From Trichostrongylus colubriformis (taxonomy: Eukaryota; Nematoda; Chromadorea; Rhabditida; Trichostrongylidae), in NCBI GenBank assembly GCA_963978905.1, contig OZ022256.1, positions 975,501 to 1,039,500 of the forward strand: a stretch of 64,000 bases of DNA, in the 5' to 3' direction. The notes beneath the pieces are model-generated. The model worked only from the letters and a program-made list of their open reading frames with translations. It was not told the DNA's origin and ran no database searches. Positions 22,401 through 30,650 of this stretch are shown piece after piece. The position numbers and the translations under genes are program-made. Within the stretch, counting starts at the first letter, position 1. Each line of letters starts with the position of its first letter.

Positions 22401-23496
22401 TGTTGTTTTACAACTTCGCTATGTTGGAACTATCTACGATGATCACTGCATGGGTTTCTTCACTCTATTGTACAAATGTATTTATTTGTGAAAAATGCAA
22501 TTATTTTGAGAGATTTTCAAAAAATATAAAACACTGCATAAAGTCATAACTAGTATTAAGCGCAATGATAATTGGAAGTTTTGAAGACGGCGTTCTGGCC
22601 ATCTCGTCCCTGCCGAGGCATGCGAAACAACTGTACCACTTGGTGTCCAGAACGGTATCAACTTTCTGGAAGATAACAATATGGAGATGCCAGTTTCAGG
22701 CTATTCACAAAGATCAGGATCTCTCTGTATTAACTGAACTGATGATGCTGATTTTTTTTTCTAATGGATACCCAAGTAGCCACTATTTGGCCCTCTAGTA
22801 GCTTACTCGAGCCGACGTACGCGGTGAGAAGCAAAATCTCTCCTGGTTCTTCATGCCACCGGATGTTCTCGTGTTAGCGCGGTTGGGATTACATAATGAT
22901 GTCATTTTCGTTCAACAGCCCGAACGTTAACCATGCAAACACGCCTCGCGATTACTAAAGAAGGCACGTAAGAATGAGTTTTTTTGTTACCCATATATCT
23001 ACGTCGTATTTGCCTAACAAGGTCCGCGTGCATAGTTTCACGCGAAAAGGTGGGAATTCGGCTAGGTTACAGCTCCCCAAATTCTCGGCAGGGTGGGCGG
23101 GGTCTTCGAGTGGAAGCCCCGTGCCGTCGTCTGCTGCGGTTGGGAACGGAGAGGTGGACTGTTCACGTAACTTTATCTTCCTACAATGCGTCTTCAACCG
23201 CGCTGGACGACGAGATGGGCAAGCAAATACAACATAAATATTGAGGTAACAGTCAAACTCATTTTTCGTTAACGATTCTTTCGAATGTATCCAGTTCTCT
23301 GCGTGAGCAGAAGAACCGCTCTTCAACCGATTAAGGTACCACCATTACCTCAACGCGACGTTTACTCATTAGAATGAACCACAAGGTCGCTCATACGGCG
23401 ACTAATCGACATATTACCCTTCCAATGCTCGTGGTCAATAAAAGCGGTAGCACTTGCGTCCCTGCCGTTGTCCACGTTGCGATCCACTCGCTTCAT
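1420..23496 (-). CDS. Two-pore-domain (K2P/TWK) potassium channel, 16-exon gene
   Basis: The gene encodes a background K+ leak channel subunit of the plasma membrane; K2P subunits dimerise, and each supplies two pore loops. Seen in sequence: TM1 (about residues 41-67), a long extracellular loop with an N-glycosylation sequon (NET near residue 137), pore 1 with TTIGYGNVAP (filter GYG 224-226), TM2 (GLVGIPFTLLAIADLGKF), an acidic loop (ESEESDGEEEED), TM3, pore 2 with TSIGLGDIVP (GLG 380-382), and TM4 (GLALTTIAIEIAADTLKKLH). A tail of about 300 residues follows, rich in Pro, Ser and Glu. Exons: 23496-23383, 22313-21960, 19371-19264, 19105-19012, 17321-17162, 15701-15572, 15501-15408, 15285-15177, 14919-14761, 9554-9419, 8550-8444, 7778-7693, 6744-6571, 6436-6210, 2619-2504, 1486-1420. 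All phases agree and the total is 744 codons plus stop. It clearly belongs to the nematode TWK family; I cannot name the orthologue. The ends are less certain than the core. Confidence 0.9.
1487..2503. other. K2P intron 15
   Basis: The intron is AT-rich and frames are closed. I see no recognisable element inside. Confidence 0.35.
2504..2619 (-). CDS. K2P exon 15 (provisional tail)
   Basis: An excellent acceptor (ttgttctctcacag) opens a phase-0 frame, QREPPSHTFGSDAPKTRSSS and onward, ending ARSIRN, a Ser/Arg-rich stretch with phosphorylation-site character. The phase-2 end at GA|GTTTCT is weak but fits exon 16; CGG|GTGAAT (phase 0) downstream is an alternative. It is separated from exon 14 by 3.6 kb, so linkage to the channel gene is inferred from phase and strand only. 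Confidence 0.5.
4050..4530 (+). pseudogene. Mariner transposase relic, internally deleted
   Basis: Plus-strand frames give pieces of a mariner transposase. A helix-turn-helix-like end with KWMPRDPSKLHVRKR (usual form KWVPH-L) is followed, after a deletion, by a C-terminal part KHLDRFFNSS, a region rich in aromatic residues, and SNGAYS in a shifted frame (usual SNGAYF). The catalytic centre is missing and stops interrupt. It lies in K2P intron 14 and cannot be active. The family call rests on motif resemblance only. Confidence 0.5.
4680..5700. repeat. Dispersed repeat, two of four copies
   Basis: A block containing caaatctgctaa, cgattctggga and gtcaccgtggccat occurs at about 4,680-4,810 (plus) and 5,570-5,700 (minus). 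Diverged copies lie at about 13,350-13,420 (plus) and 14,580-14,690 (minus). It creates spurious reading frames; its class is unknown. Confidence 0.55.
6210..6436 (-). CDS. K2P exon 14: Pro-Glu repeat tail
   Basis: The acceptor gtgtcacag is in phase with exon 13 across a 134-bp intron. It encodes 75 residues: LLIDVRSEPTKELSPVPSPV, a Pro-rich spacer, then alternating Glu-Pro (PEPESEPEPEPAPEPEPAP) ending KPPPPP. The donor is CCG|GTACGG, phase 0. Such tails are likely disordered and could bind SH3 or WW proteins; that is inference. Confidence 0.8.
6571..6744 (-). CDS. K2P exon 13: Ser-Pro repeat tail
   Basis: The acceptor is gttctag, and GAA is completed across the junction. It encodes VWKSDPTPSPSPSPSPSPSP and then a charged spacer (RLIEEMPRQERDQPLREPSP) and PIPTPPTMPSPLP. 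The donor is G|GTACAT, phase 1. The Ser-Pro run is written with varied codons (tca, tcg, cct, ccg, cca), so it is selected at the protein level or is an old expansion. Confidence 0.8.
6745..7692. other. K2P intron 12
   Basis: There is a GC-rich patch near 6,970-7,110 with two similar blocks (cagggcgcca and agcgccattatgg) in opposite senses, and otherwise AT-rich sequence. No coding content seen. Confidence 0.35.
7693..7778 (-). CDS. K2P exon 12: cytoplasmic tail
   Basis: It encodes PHDSHLQPPPFDPDPETLGA and then TFMDDANQ. I chose the acceptor aagcag because it fits the phase of exon 11. The alternative attcctag, 16 bases upstream, has a better pyrimidine tract but would need another exon in between. 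The donor G|GTCTGT is in phase 1. Confidence 0.65.
7779..8443. other. K2P intron 11
   Basis: No gene or clear mobile element. Open frames here are short and lack splice context. Confidence 0.3.
8444..8550 (-). CDS. K2P exon 11: cytoplasmic tail
   Basis: The acceptor is aaacctag, phase 0. It encodes KDQHYNQRIYHRTLPNYPDG and then KSPDLLLYSAGENAD. This frame gives the balanced polar composition of real protein, and the phase matches exon 10. The donor AC|GTGAAG, phase 2, is the only GT available. Confidence 0.75.
8551..9418. other. K2P intron 10 with GC-rich repeat fragment
   Basis: Positions about 8,890-9,070 resemble blocks at 42,470-42,640 and 54,840-54,990 (gccggcgg, gtatgaa, and a run of cgc-rich words). 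The rest is AT-rich and without recognised content. Confidence 0.4.
9419..9554 (-). CDS. K2P exon 10: proximal cytoplasmic tail
   Basis: The acceptor gtattcag completes the Lys codon left by exon 9. It encodes ITMKALVKNLGDQFNLPTTV and then a segment ending EEGEIETLR, amphipathic and clearly coding. The donor CGG|GTAAGC is strong, phase 0. The fit of the phase and the continuous helix-like composition tie it to exon 9 despite the long intron. Confidence 0.9.
9955..10028. repeat. Tandem duplication, 40-bp unit
   Basis: Almost two copies of a 40-bp unit beginning acacgtggccatgtcgga are joined directly, differing at two or three positions. It lies in K2P intron 9. Confidence 0.85.
10267..10935. 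mobile_element. Palindromic mariner element with two transposase ends
   Basis: Terminal inverted repeats start ttaggtctatgcagaata at 10,267 and mirror it at 10,935, and TA flanks both ends, as expected of mariner. Both arms, in opposite directions, encode the C-terminal part of a mariner transposase: PYSPDLSLTDYHF (minus) and PYSSDLSLTNYHFF followed by SLPDRWQGYVDSNGFYLDK (plus). The catalytic core is absent. This is a head-to-head inverted duplication of one transposon end, 669 bp long, in K2P intron 9. Confidence 0.85.
11058..11358 (-). mobile_element. tRNA-like SINE, copy 1
   Basis: On the minus strand it starts gggcggaggtggtgtagtga (A-box-like), then has gtatcgaatcccgca (B-box-like) about 55 bases on, and ends in a repeated ttatcctttatcctt tail. 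Copies occur at 52,563-52,863 (minus) and 54,228-54,462 (plus). The layout of a polymerase III head and a simple 3' tail is that of a tRNA-derived SINE. Confidence 0.7.
12057..13080 (+). pseudogene. Mariner transposase relic, nearly full span
   Basis: In shifting plus-strand frames it shows TTREIVTTLGVSHTTISR (helix-turn-helix), FAVWVPHQLSESDKIN (linker), a GYESWILYVNHTRKRQ block around the first catalytic Asp (the Asp of G-DESW is replaced), HDNARPHVAKITHDKVKKL around the second Asp, and SNGRYIED at the C-terminus. Frameshifts, stops and the altered catalytic site make it inactive. It sits in K2P intron 9. The mariner call is secure from the block order. Confidence 0.85.
13090..14760. other. 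K2P intron 9, proximal part
   Basis: It holds two copies of the dispersed repeat noted at 4,680-5,700 and otherwise unassigned AT-rich DNA. The open frame at 13,090-13,341 has no domain and no good splice context. Confidence 0.35.
14761..14919 (-). CDS. K2P exon 9: TM4
   Basis: The acceptor cgttttcag has a perfect nematode-style pyrimidine context. It encodes ETYMALTIIYIAVGLALTTI and then AIEIAADTLKKLHYFGRKIE, the last membrane helix and the membrane-proximal tail. The donor AA|GTGAGT is strong, phase 2. The 5.2-kb intron that follows is full of transposon relics. Confidence 0.95.
14920..15176. other. K2P intron 8 with CG-rich patch
   Basis: Positions about 15,010-15,140 form a CG-rich block (gtggcgcgcggcacgatgcg) resembling 51,540-51,740. 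It lies inside an intron of the channel and is probably a repeat. Confidence 0.35.
15177..15285 (-). CDS. K2P exon 8: pore 2
   Basis: The acceptor is gttttcaag. It encodes GLMLASYEPDMDFFKAVYFN and then FVTLTSIGLGDIVPR. GLGD is the usual second-pore filter of TWK channels, so the pore looks functional. The donor is AG|GTGGGC, phase 2. Confidence 0.95.
15324..15377. repeat. Tandem duplication, 27-bp unit
   Basis: Two adjacent copies of a unit with ctcaaacaagtgaaacactc, differing by two bases, fill much of the 122-bp K2P intron 7. Confidence 0.85.
15408..15501 (-). CDS. K2P exon 7: acidic loop and start of TM3
   Basis: It starts after ccttag in phase 0. It encodes IADIESEESDGEEEEDQ, a strongly acidic cytoplasmic stretch, and then TLPLFVLFVLYIAL, the first part of TM3. 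The donor G|GTGAAG is in phase 1. The next intron (122 bp) carries a 27-bp direct duplication. Confidence 0.9.
15572..15701 (-). CDS. K2P exon 6: cytoplasmic loop, part 1
   Basis: The acceptor is tgaattcag. It encodes 43 residues of a charged loop (RLQEEWRTRTKLKGRYGPS and onward, ending IVTLEDGK) between TM2 and TM3. The donor is AAG|GTGGGT, phase 0. The following intron is only 70 bp. Confidence 0.85.
15733..16430. mobile_element. MITE of the agtgccgtaaaa family, copy A
   Basis: The left end reads gtagttactgccgtaaaagt, then tcgtgcgataacgc; the right end is the inverse (gcgcgattttaaacttttttacagcac). No transposase is encoded. Similar ends occur at 17,630-18,684, 33,870-34,530, 45,940-46,900 and 50,060-50,980. 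It lies in K2P intron 5. Confidence 0.7.
16562..16960. mobile_element. MITE of the cccatatatttatgtt family, copy A
   Basis: Arms of about 90 bp in inverse orientation start gttacccatatatttatgtt and continue through a gcgaaa-type block. There is no coding capacity. A second copy is at 22,985-23,250, and decayed relatives are near 20,780-21,750 and 24,560-24,970. It is in K2P intron 5. Confidence 0.75.
17162..17321 (-). CDS. K2P exon 5: rest of pore 1, and TM2
   Basis: The acceptor gaagttcag supplies GA to complete the Gly codon. It encodes YGNVAPRSFGGRFFVIGYG and then GLVGIPFTLLAIADLGKF, a near-diagnostic TM2 signature of nematode TWK channels. It ends LSELMSKWSKAAVKLK with AA|GTCAGT, phase 2. 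Confidence 0.95.
17630..18684. mobile_element. MITE of the agtgccgtaaaa family, copy B (host of a nested MITE)
   Basis: The termini ctacagttagtgccgtaaga and its inverse at 18,665-18,684 enclose about 1.05 kb. Its arms pair with each other, with atcgattgatattgatttt on one side and the inverse on the other. A 242-bp element interrupts it at 18,149. It lies in K2P intron 4, the intron that splits the GYG codon. Confidence 0.75.
18149..18390. mobile_element. GC-rich hAT-type MITE, nested
   Basis: The element is bounded by an exact 8-bp direct repeat, agtccgcc, at 18,141-18,148 and 18,391-18,398. Inverted ends of nearly 30 bp read gggtgaggtccacgaggtcga. It shares inner blocks (cccggcagagcgtg, tgccactggcactc) with the element at 47,466-47,752. 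Eight-bp target duplications point to the hAT superfamily. Confidence 0.8.
19012..19105 (-). CDS. K2P exon 4: first half of pore 1
   Basis: It encodes EPWSFMDSLLFAFTVITTI plus the first base of the Gly codon of GYG. The donor G|GTAGGA interrupts the filter codon itself in phase 1, an intron position I know to be shared by many K2P genes. The start (ttctctacag, phase 0) could instead be the gattgcag 14 bases inside, which would need a different exon 3 end. Confidence 0.9.
19264..19371 (-). CDS. K2P exon 3: extracellular cap segment
   Basis: The acceptor is taatttcag, phase 0. It encodes 36 residues including DERVVKELDKCYHVAIEHN, the Cys-containing stretch that precedes the first pore loop in TWK channels and forms the extracellular cap. 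The end is placed at GAA|GTATTG, phase 0, which joins directly to exon 4 across a 158-bp intron. Confidence 0.75.
19373..21959. other. K2P intron 2, repeat-rich
   Basis: It contains a repeat with a ccgtccgtctgcc/gcgggcggggcg-type block (about 19,450-19,660, related to 36,000-37,020) and a decayed 1-kb element with inverse arms at about 20,780-20,860 and 21,690-21,760 (ccacatgcaaagcttcacgcg). No exon between exons 2 and 3 was found or needed by phase. Confidence 0.45.
21960..22313 (-). CDS. K2P exon 2: TM1 and first extracellular loop
   Basis: The acceptor is aatttcag and the first codon is GCA in phase 0. It encodes ATPLFVHLLMICGVAAYAVF, the first membrane helix, then FGAVVMRKLE and a long basic and polar loop containing HNETED (an N-glycosylation sequon). 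The exon is 118 codons. I ended it at AAG|GTTTAG because that phase-0 donor fits the next exon; G|GTACGG and ACG|GTAGCA close by are alternatives that do not fit in phase. Confidence 0.85.
22985..23250. mobile_element. MITE of the cccatatatttatgtt family, copy B
   Basis: The left end gttacccatatatctacgtc and right end aatacaacataaatattgag are imperfect inverses. It encodes nothing and lies in K2P intron 1. Confidence 0.65.
23383..23496 (-). CDS. K2P exon 1 (provisional N-terminus)
   Basis: An ATG at 23496 opens a hydrophilic 38-residue stretch (MKRVDRNVDNGRDASATAF and onward, ending SRRMSDL) of coding-like composition. A GTGGTT donor in phase 0 would join it to the TM1 exon. The donor is weak and the frame stays open for five more codons, so the true first exon could end differently or lie further upstream. 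No clear trans-splice acceptor was seen before the ATG. Confidence 0.4.
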
Positions 23497-26433
23497 TTCC
23501 GTCTCCCTTGCCACAAAGTTGTGCAATAACGGATATTGAACATTGCAAAGGGAACACAATAAGAGATGTGGATTCAACGGGGCCGAAGAGGCTTACCATG
23601 CATCCAAAGTAACATTGCTGTCTTATCATTCAGGTTGGGAGTAATATGTGAGTTACCTGAGATTGATATGCACACACATACAACTTGCATAAATTATGTT
23701 AGCTTTACGGCCCTACGAAAGCTGGGCGCAGAGGTGGTATGCACTCATCTTAATAAGGACAGAATGCAATAAGAGCAATAAGAGATAACACTTTTACATG
23801 AAATGCAAGCCTCACCTTTGAGATTATCCCATTTTCTCCTTTCTTCTCATCCCTTCTCATGCGGAGTTTCATGCCTTTCAAAAAGCTTTTCACACAATCT
23901 TTTACGAGAGCTCGACGGTAAAGCGACAGTGATAGGCAACAATCAATACCGATATCTCACACACGCGGAAGAAATCAACGCAATCCACTATTATGGGAGA
24001 ATGATAACAGAGCTAGACATGCGAACATTTCAGAGCTCCTCAAAAAGACCATGGCTGGCTTCTTCTGACTCTGTATCACTACGTCAGACAAGGAAATCAC
24101 TCCTTTTCAGGTAATGAGTGCTTCTTCGCACGCTCGCCCTTTACCATCACTTCCGTGACCGTGCATGTTTTCAGTACGCCCCGTGAAAAACAAGCCACGC
24201 GATCCCCTAGAGAAATAGCTTTAGAGAGTTTTTGAAGGAATAATGCGTGGATTTAGTGGCTCTATTTCCTTACAAAATGACCATACTAGATTCACTAATT
24301 GCGCACAGAAAAAAACAAATATGCTCCCGGTCTACGTAGAAATCGAAAATCTAAAAGAACAGCAACTTGTGAATTCCCGCCAAACCAGCTCCCAAAACTT
24401 GTGGGTGGAATGAGCGCAGTTTTTGACGCACAATTTTTCGCGCCAAGTGTTGGTTTGCTTCTCAGTCTGCGCCTCTGATCACTGACCGCCGCCCTTTGCT
24501 GAACAGCCTCCTAGTGTCACGGACAGCTCCACCTCATCCGAAGCTACTCTGAAGAACTGTACCTCAGCCCAATTGTTGTTTTCGGTTGAAACTTTCCATG
24601 TGGCTCCCGTAGTAAGCAATTACAACAGAAATATCATACCATGGAAGCCACAATTTGGGACTGTTGGCAACACATGTCTTCAATTTCAAAAGAAATGCGT
24701 GGCAGATGGAATCGAATATGCTGATAGAAGGGACGTTTCCGAAGGACAAAAGTACTCACCAGATTTAGTTCTGGAGAAACAAGGGCGAAAATCACACATC
24801 TCGTAATAAGCGGCCTGATGTTATGGATTGTCATTTGAAAGAAATAATAGGTGTCAATGTCAAATTCACAAACTGAGCACAAAAGCGTGCGGTTTCTGGA
24901 GAAATAGTCATGTAGCCCCATATATTTATGTTGTATTTGATTACTACAGGAGCCACATGCATTCAAGGACTTGCACAGAATGAGACAGAAGAAGAATTTT
25001 GTCGGTGGATCTCTCAACCCAACAGCTTTGCTTTGCCCAAAGTGGCACGCACGAAGCTAGGTGGTTTGCCTTTCCATCGCAGCAGGCCTTTCTTGGCGAA
25101 TAAAGATATGGTTATAAGAGACTTGTAAGAAATTCGGAGCCTCGCAAGCCTATTCAAAGAGGAATGCTCACTTTTCAGTACAATTTTCAGTAATTAGAAA
25201 ATTCCAATTAAAATGCACGATTACGCCAAACACACCTGCAAGATGCATGACGCAAAAATCGTTCGCATCAAACACTGACCTGTTCCACATATTTCTCTAA
25301 AGACACCGGAAGGGGTACATCAGGCAAATTGTAGAAAACCTCCCAGGGTGCTCAGTAGTGTAGCAGCAGGAAAAGAACGAAAAACGGCAAAAAGTCCGAG
25401 AACCGCTCTACCTATAGAAGCATGAATTTTCAAAAAATGTCGCCAACGGAGTTCAAGCACTAGAATTCAGGGGACAAACGTTGCCGAGAAAAGGAGCCCT
25501 AGAATAATTCGAAGAAGCACAAGGAACGAATTGGTTGGACTTCTTGAAGACTCGGCAGGATCACCGACTTTCAGTTCTTCCAAGCGATGTGATAGCTGTA
25601 CATTTCTACTTTAAATTCGAGAGGAATCGGGTTTGAAAGTTTAACAACATCTTGATGGGCATTTAGTGCTCTGAGAGAAAACAATTTCCAGCTGTGAAAA
25701 TTACACATGGCTCTATAACTTGAAACATATCGATTGAGGATTGTAAAATAGGCACAAATTGGAGCTTGATACCAGTCGAAAAGAGGAATAAAATAAAATT
25801 TGCTACATATAAGCTTTGTCTCTGACTATAAATTGAAATCTCACTTGTAAAAAGTACGATAATGGAGGAGCGATTGCTCTTCTGGGACTTTAAAATGGCC
25901 AGCAACGGCTGCAGTGCAACGCCACACAATGGAAAGGTTTCAGGGAGATCTTATTTATTATTGGGTCATTCCATAGGTAATGTGGTTTTTTTTTCAAGCT
26001 AAATTTCTCTTATAAACTTACAAGTCCTCGCAGCACTCATATTACTTGGAAAAGATTTTTCTGCTGTGCAAAAATTGATGTTTAGTTTTCGAGTATCCTA
26101 GACTGGGGCCGATATTCTGGCTGGCGAAGAGGTAGGCCCGTCATGTGCCCCGTACTTAGCCCCGACCTCTTCTGCAATTTCCAGAACTCGGTTGATCAAG
26201 AAGTCGCGTCGTTCTTTTTCGTTCTTTTCTTTTCCAATTCATTTTCCGAAGGCACTTACGTTTATTCAAAATGAAATTTTTCCTTTCCATCCCTTGCTCA
26301 GCATTGCTTTATGAACCATTCGGGAGGATTCTGTCTGCTCTATCAAAGATGTATTTCGTTTTCGTTTTGGTTGTTATTCGTATTGAATTTCAAAAATGTG
26401 TGATAGTGGCTCAGTACATTATTGCGCATTTTA
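23497..26433. other. No gene recognised; upstream of K2P
   Basis: If exon 1 is right, the channel promoter lies here. I see decayed repeats at about 24,380-24,970 (ctgatcactgaccgccgccc, also near 21,600 and 45,180) and otherwise AT-rich sequence with closed frames. Confidence 0.4.
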
Positions 26434-27104
26434 TTAGGTTGGCAACAAAGTAACTGCGGATTTTTAAATACTGCTTTTTCCCTCTGAACTGCTTTCCAGC
26501 AATCTTTTCTGTACATACACATGTAATACAAGTCCACACGCATCTATAGGTATTATTGTCTTCCATCTCCCGGATAGCCCTTTTCGGCAAAATAAACATA
26601 TCAACGGTCAACCTCATTTTCAATACAAAAATTATAAAAAGATTTTTCTTTGACTGGCGTTAGACAGGGAAAGGAAAAGCTGATAATTCGATGGAGCAAG
26701 ATCAGGGCTATAAGGTGGATGGGGCAGCTATTTTTATCCAAGCTCGAGAATTTTTTGGCGAGTCTTTTTTTTTTCAATAGTGATGAAATTTTTTTTTCAA
26801 AAAATTCTCGGGCTTTGGATAAAAATTGCTGCCTTATAGTTCTGATCTTTCTCCATCGGATTATCACCTTTCCCTTTCCCTGTCTAACGCCATTCAAAGA
26901 AAAAAAAATCGGAATTGAAAATGAGGTGACTTTTGATATTTTTATTTTGCCGAAAATGGTTATCCGGGAGATGGAAGACAACAATACCTATAAATGCGTG
27001 TGGACTTGTACTACATATATATGCACAGAAGAAATTTTGTGGAAAGCAGTTTTGAGGGAAAAAGCAGTATTCAAAAATCCGCAATTACTTAGTTGCCAAC
27101 CTAA
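26434..27104. mobile_element. Palindromic mariner-type MITE, 671 bp
   Basis: Ends read ttaggttggcaacaaagtaa (left) and the inverse, ttaggttggcaactaagtaa (right), flanked by TA on both sides. The two halves, each about 320 bp, are near-perfect inverse copies with a short A/T-rich centre near 26,770-26,800. No transposase motif is visible. The ends closely match those I know from cecropia-type mariners such as human Hsmar1 (TTAGGTTGG...AAAAGTAATTGCGG). Confidence 0.9.
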
Positions 27105-28289
27105 TATTTTTTCAACAGAAACTTCAGAAATCCGGTCAGTGATGCTTCCCGGTCCCTACTCATAACCTGTGCTTGATGTTTCACCACTCTTTCAACTGAT
27201 TGGTTGCGAAAATTCACTTGCCTTGATTCGAAGAAAATGTCAAAAACCATCGAGTTGTGGCGGAAAAAATAAATGTGAAAAAAGAGCGACCTGACTTTTC
27301 AAGCAACCAATCGGTGGAACTTGCAGAAGAGGTGGGGTTAAGTACGGGACTCACGATTGCTTAATTTTCCTAGAGTAAAACAGAGTGTTTTGATCAATCG
27401 CCGGTTTGGTCGATTTTTGTTGACTGAACCGACCACTTCGCCAGCCTAAAAATCGATCCCGTCATGACGCTCACAAAAACTAAACATGCTATTTCATAGA
27501 GCAGAAATAACTCTTCTGAATGGTATATGACATGCTGCTAAAATCCATGCTGCTAAAATCAGTAATTTTATGGAAAAATTTTCGTTTGAAGAAAAAACGA
27601 CACTACTTATGGAATGACCCAATATTTACTACAGGGTGTTCACAAAGGGTATGGTCTGGTAACACTTCACTCATAAAAAACAATTTTCGGTGAAACATTG
27701 ACATTAGCGTGACAAGAGCAGCTACCTGAGAAACGTTAAAAGGGGTGCCTTTAGTTTCCACAGTGGGGCCGCAATCACATGGCACCAAATATCTGTCATC
27801 TCTGTTTATAAAGCGTGCTATGGAACCACTCACCAGACTGCTTCTTGACCCACTGACGACATTGCGGTTATACATATACGTATACACCCAGTTGGTCATG
27901 TGAGACATTGGCTCTGTGTGTGTATCACACCTTTTTCATCCCTTTTTATCATAAGCACGCGAGATTTATCTTTCATATTAATCTTACAGAATGCAATTCA
28001 AAAGTACTTGTATAATAATGGGATCTAGTGGCTATTTTCTGTTAGGAGAATATTTATCCTTGACGAAATTGACCAATTAACGCTGCTATTGAAGTCACGA
28101 GTTGTTGCTTTACAATGGCACTCATTTCGAAACAATATGACGCTTCCGGTTCGTACGAGTGATTGCCTGTATGATGGCTCCGAACTGATTTCATAGCGAT
28201 ATTTCTGAATTAACAGTTCCGCACTCTCCACCAGAACTGCGAATTTCCATTTCTTCTCCCTAGCGTCAGTCCCGCGCCGTCGCCGGGTC
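27105..28289. other. No gene recognised
   Basis: Intergenic AT-rich sequence. It contains a 15-bp direct duplication (catgctgctaaaatc) near 27,532-27,560 and nothing else I can name. Confidence 0.35.
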
Positions 28290-30650
28290 CGCTGTTCTTG
28301 TCAGTTGTCGCTAATTTCTTTTTTCCAAGGCGTCTTCCGTCGTGGCTCCAAATTCTGTCAGGTCCGTCTTGATGCTCTCCACCGTTCCTTTGAGGCTCTC
28401 GCGGTCGCTTGCTGGAACTTCGGGTTCTATAGCCTTTCTGATTGGTTTGCCCGCAGACCTCCTCACCATAAGCTCACACCATGGTAGCCCCGAGGTCCTC
28501 GTTCCCGATCCTGTACGGCCGCATGCCCGTTTCAATATCCTCAATTCTGCGGGCGGAATATAGCTGCCTTTCGCATGTCCACCTTATGGGCCAGCACTCG
28601 CTGCCATAGAGCATTGCTGTCCTTACTATACACTTCGCCCTTTCGAATCCTCGGCACCGTCGATTCCAGAGGATTCCTGAAGACCCTCTCCATTTCAGCC
28701 ATGCCGCATTTATTCGGACTTCACGGCCTGGTCTACCGATTGCTCCGCGCCTATATCACTTCCCAAGTATCAAAAGTCCTGAATCCTTCGATGCTTTCTC
28801 CGTGACGGTCCACGAGAGCCTCTGCAGTTCTCGGAGTTCCACTTGGTCTTCTTGATGAGTAGTCGTATGCCATTCTCTGTCAGCCTTGCCTGCCATCTCC
28901 GCACCTCCGCCTGAAGTTCTTCTCTGGTGTTTGCTAGCAGGGCGATGTCTTCAGCGTAGAGGATGATCCGCAGTGGTTCCTCTCTGAGGTCTTTCACCAT
29001 GCCATCCAGGGTGAGCAAGAAGTAGAGCGAGCTCAGACCTGATACTTGGTGTACCCCTCTTCAGGTCTCTACCCGAGTTGCGAGCCCCTGTGTGGTGCGA
29101 ATGATAGCCTTATCCCTTATTGCATGTCCTACACGAGTGCGACTGAGGGCTCTAGTATCTGTCTTTCTTGAGGCGTGTTCCAGATTATTGGCCGGAGTAG
29201 ACGATCTAAGGCCTTCTCCACGTCAAGAGAAGCTAAGTAGTAGGGTCAACGCTTTTCAAGGCACTTCTCCATCATTTGTTCCATTATGAAGATGGCATCT
29301 GCGATGGCCTCTCAGGCATGAACCCCTACTGATCCTGAGAGATGGTAACAAGCTCCTTTGGCCTTAAGTCTACCAGACGTTCATATAGCTTCATGGTATG
29401 AGCTGTCAACTTCATTCAGCGGTAGTTGGAACATCCCTTGCGTCCCCCTTCCGTTTCAATATTGGAACGACGGTGCTAATGCTCTGCGCATCCGAAATTA
29501 TCCCTCTGGCCGAAACCATGCTGGAGAAGTGTGTAAGCTATTTTATCAGTGTACCTTCCATGTCTATTGGTGGCCCATCTGAGCCAATGTCTCTCTCGAT
29601 ATCCTTTTTCCCAGCACTAGGCGAACCTCTTATGTTGTCCAACGAAAGATGGGACCAGCCGTAGCCTCTTTCTGTGTGCTTTCCTTATAAGGGTACTCTT
29701 CGTTCATAAGCTTGTCGAAGTACTCCCGCCATCTCCATTTGACCTCGGCTGGTTCTCTGAAAATGGTACCTCCGCTGTTCTTCATGACCTCTACCACCCC
29801 GATGTCTTGGGCGGCTCCATACTTGGCTTCGCACAGGCTTAAGACGATTTTTTCTGCCTTCCTACCATCTAACTTCTCGTACAGGGCATTCCCTGTTCTT
29901 CGCTATAGCTACAGCTGGCCTTGCTAGCCTCTTGCGACCTTTGTAGGCATTGAGGCCTTCCGAGCTCTTCGTTTTTTGTCGCTTGTACGCTTCCTTCTTC
30001 TATTTCACTATCCTCTGAACCTCCTCATTTCATAACCACGCCGCTTCGTCTCCTGGAGCCACCCCGAGTTTCTCCCAGCGTTTCTTACGCGTTCGCGCGT
30101 CTTAGGATTATCTCAGCTGCTTTGTTCCAGGTCTCCTGGGCCGGAAGGATATGGTTTGCCTTTTTCTAGTATCCCTTGCAATCGTCCCTTTTCCATCTGT
30201 GCAGCTTCCACCACCCGGTTCTCCGTTCACTCTTAACCCCCGTTTTCTTGGAAAGCTTTCTAGGCAATGTCTGCTGGGAAAAGCCCATGCTGGGTGGCGA
30301 GTTCCTCTCTTGACAGTACCTTGATGTCCTCTTGACGGCTGGCTTTCTTATGAGTTCATGGCCGAATTCCGTTTGTCTCCCTCTACTACCGTAGGTCACC
30401 TTCTGAATCTTATTTTCGCGATGAACGTGCTGCAGGCTGCTAGATCATGGGCTGTTGCCAGTTCGAAAATCTTCTCGCCCTCAGCGTTCCTTGTCCCCAT
30501 TCCTTTGAGTCCGTGCACCCTTTACAGACCTTTTCTGTCCCTACCGAAGTGACCATTCAGATCACCTGTCACGATGAACTAATCGCCTCTGAAGCTGACC
30601 TGATGGCATCTCGAGAAAACGAGCTGGGGAATAGAAATGAGGGGTTAGCG
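28290..30650 (-). mobile_element. RTE-type LINE relic, copy 1
   Basis: Read on the minus strand, 5' to 3': an endonuclease part with GMGTRNAEGEKIFELATAHD and VTYGSRGRQTEFGHELIRK (usual ID-VLVRK), then reverse transcriptase blocks KLYERLVDLRPKELVTISQD and LYAEDIALLANTREELQAE (usual YADDIALLA, so the first Asp is now Glu). Stops and frameshifts are spread throughout. The order endonuclease then RT without gag is typical of the RTE clade. The element is inactive and its ends are approximate. Confidence 0.85.
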
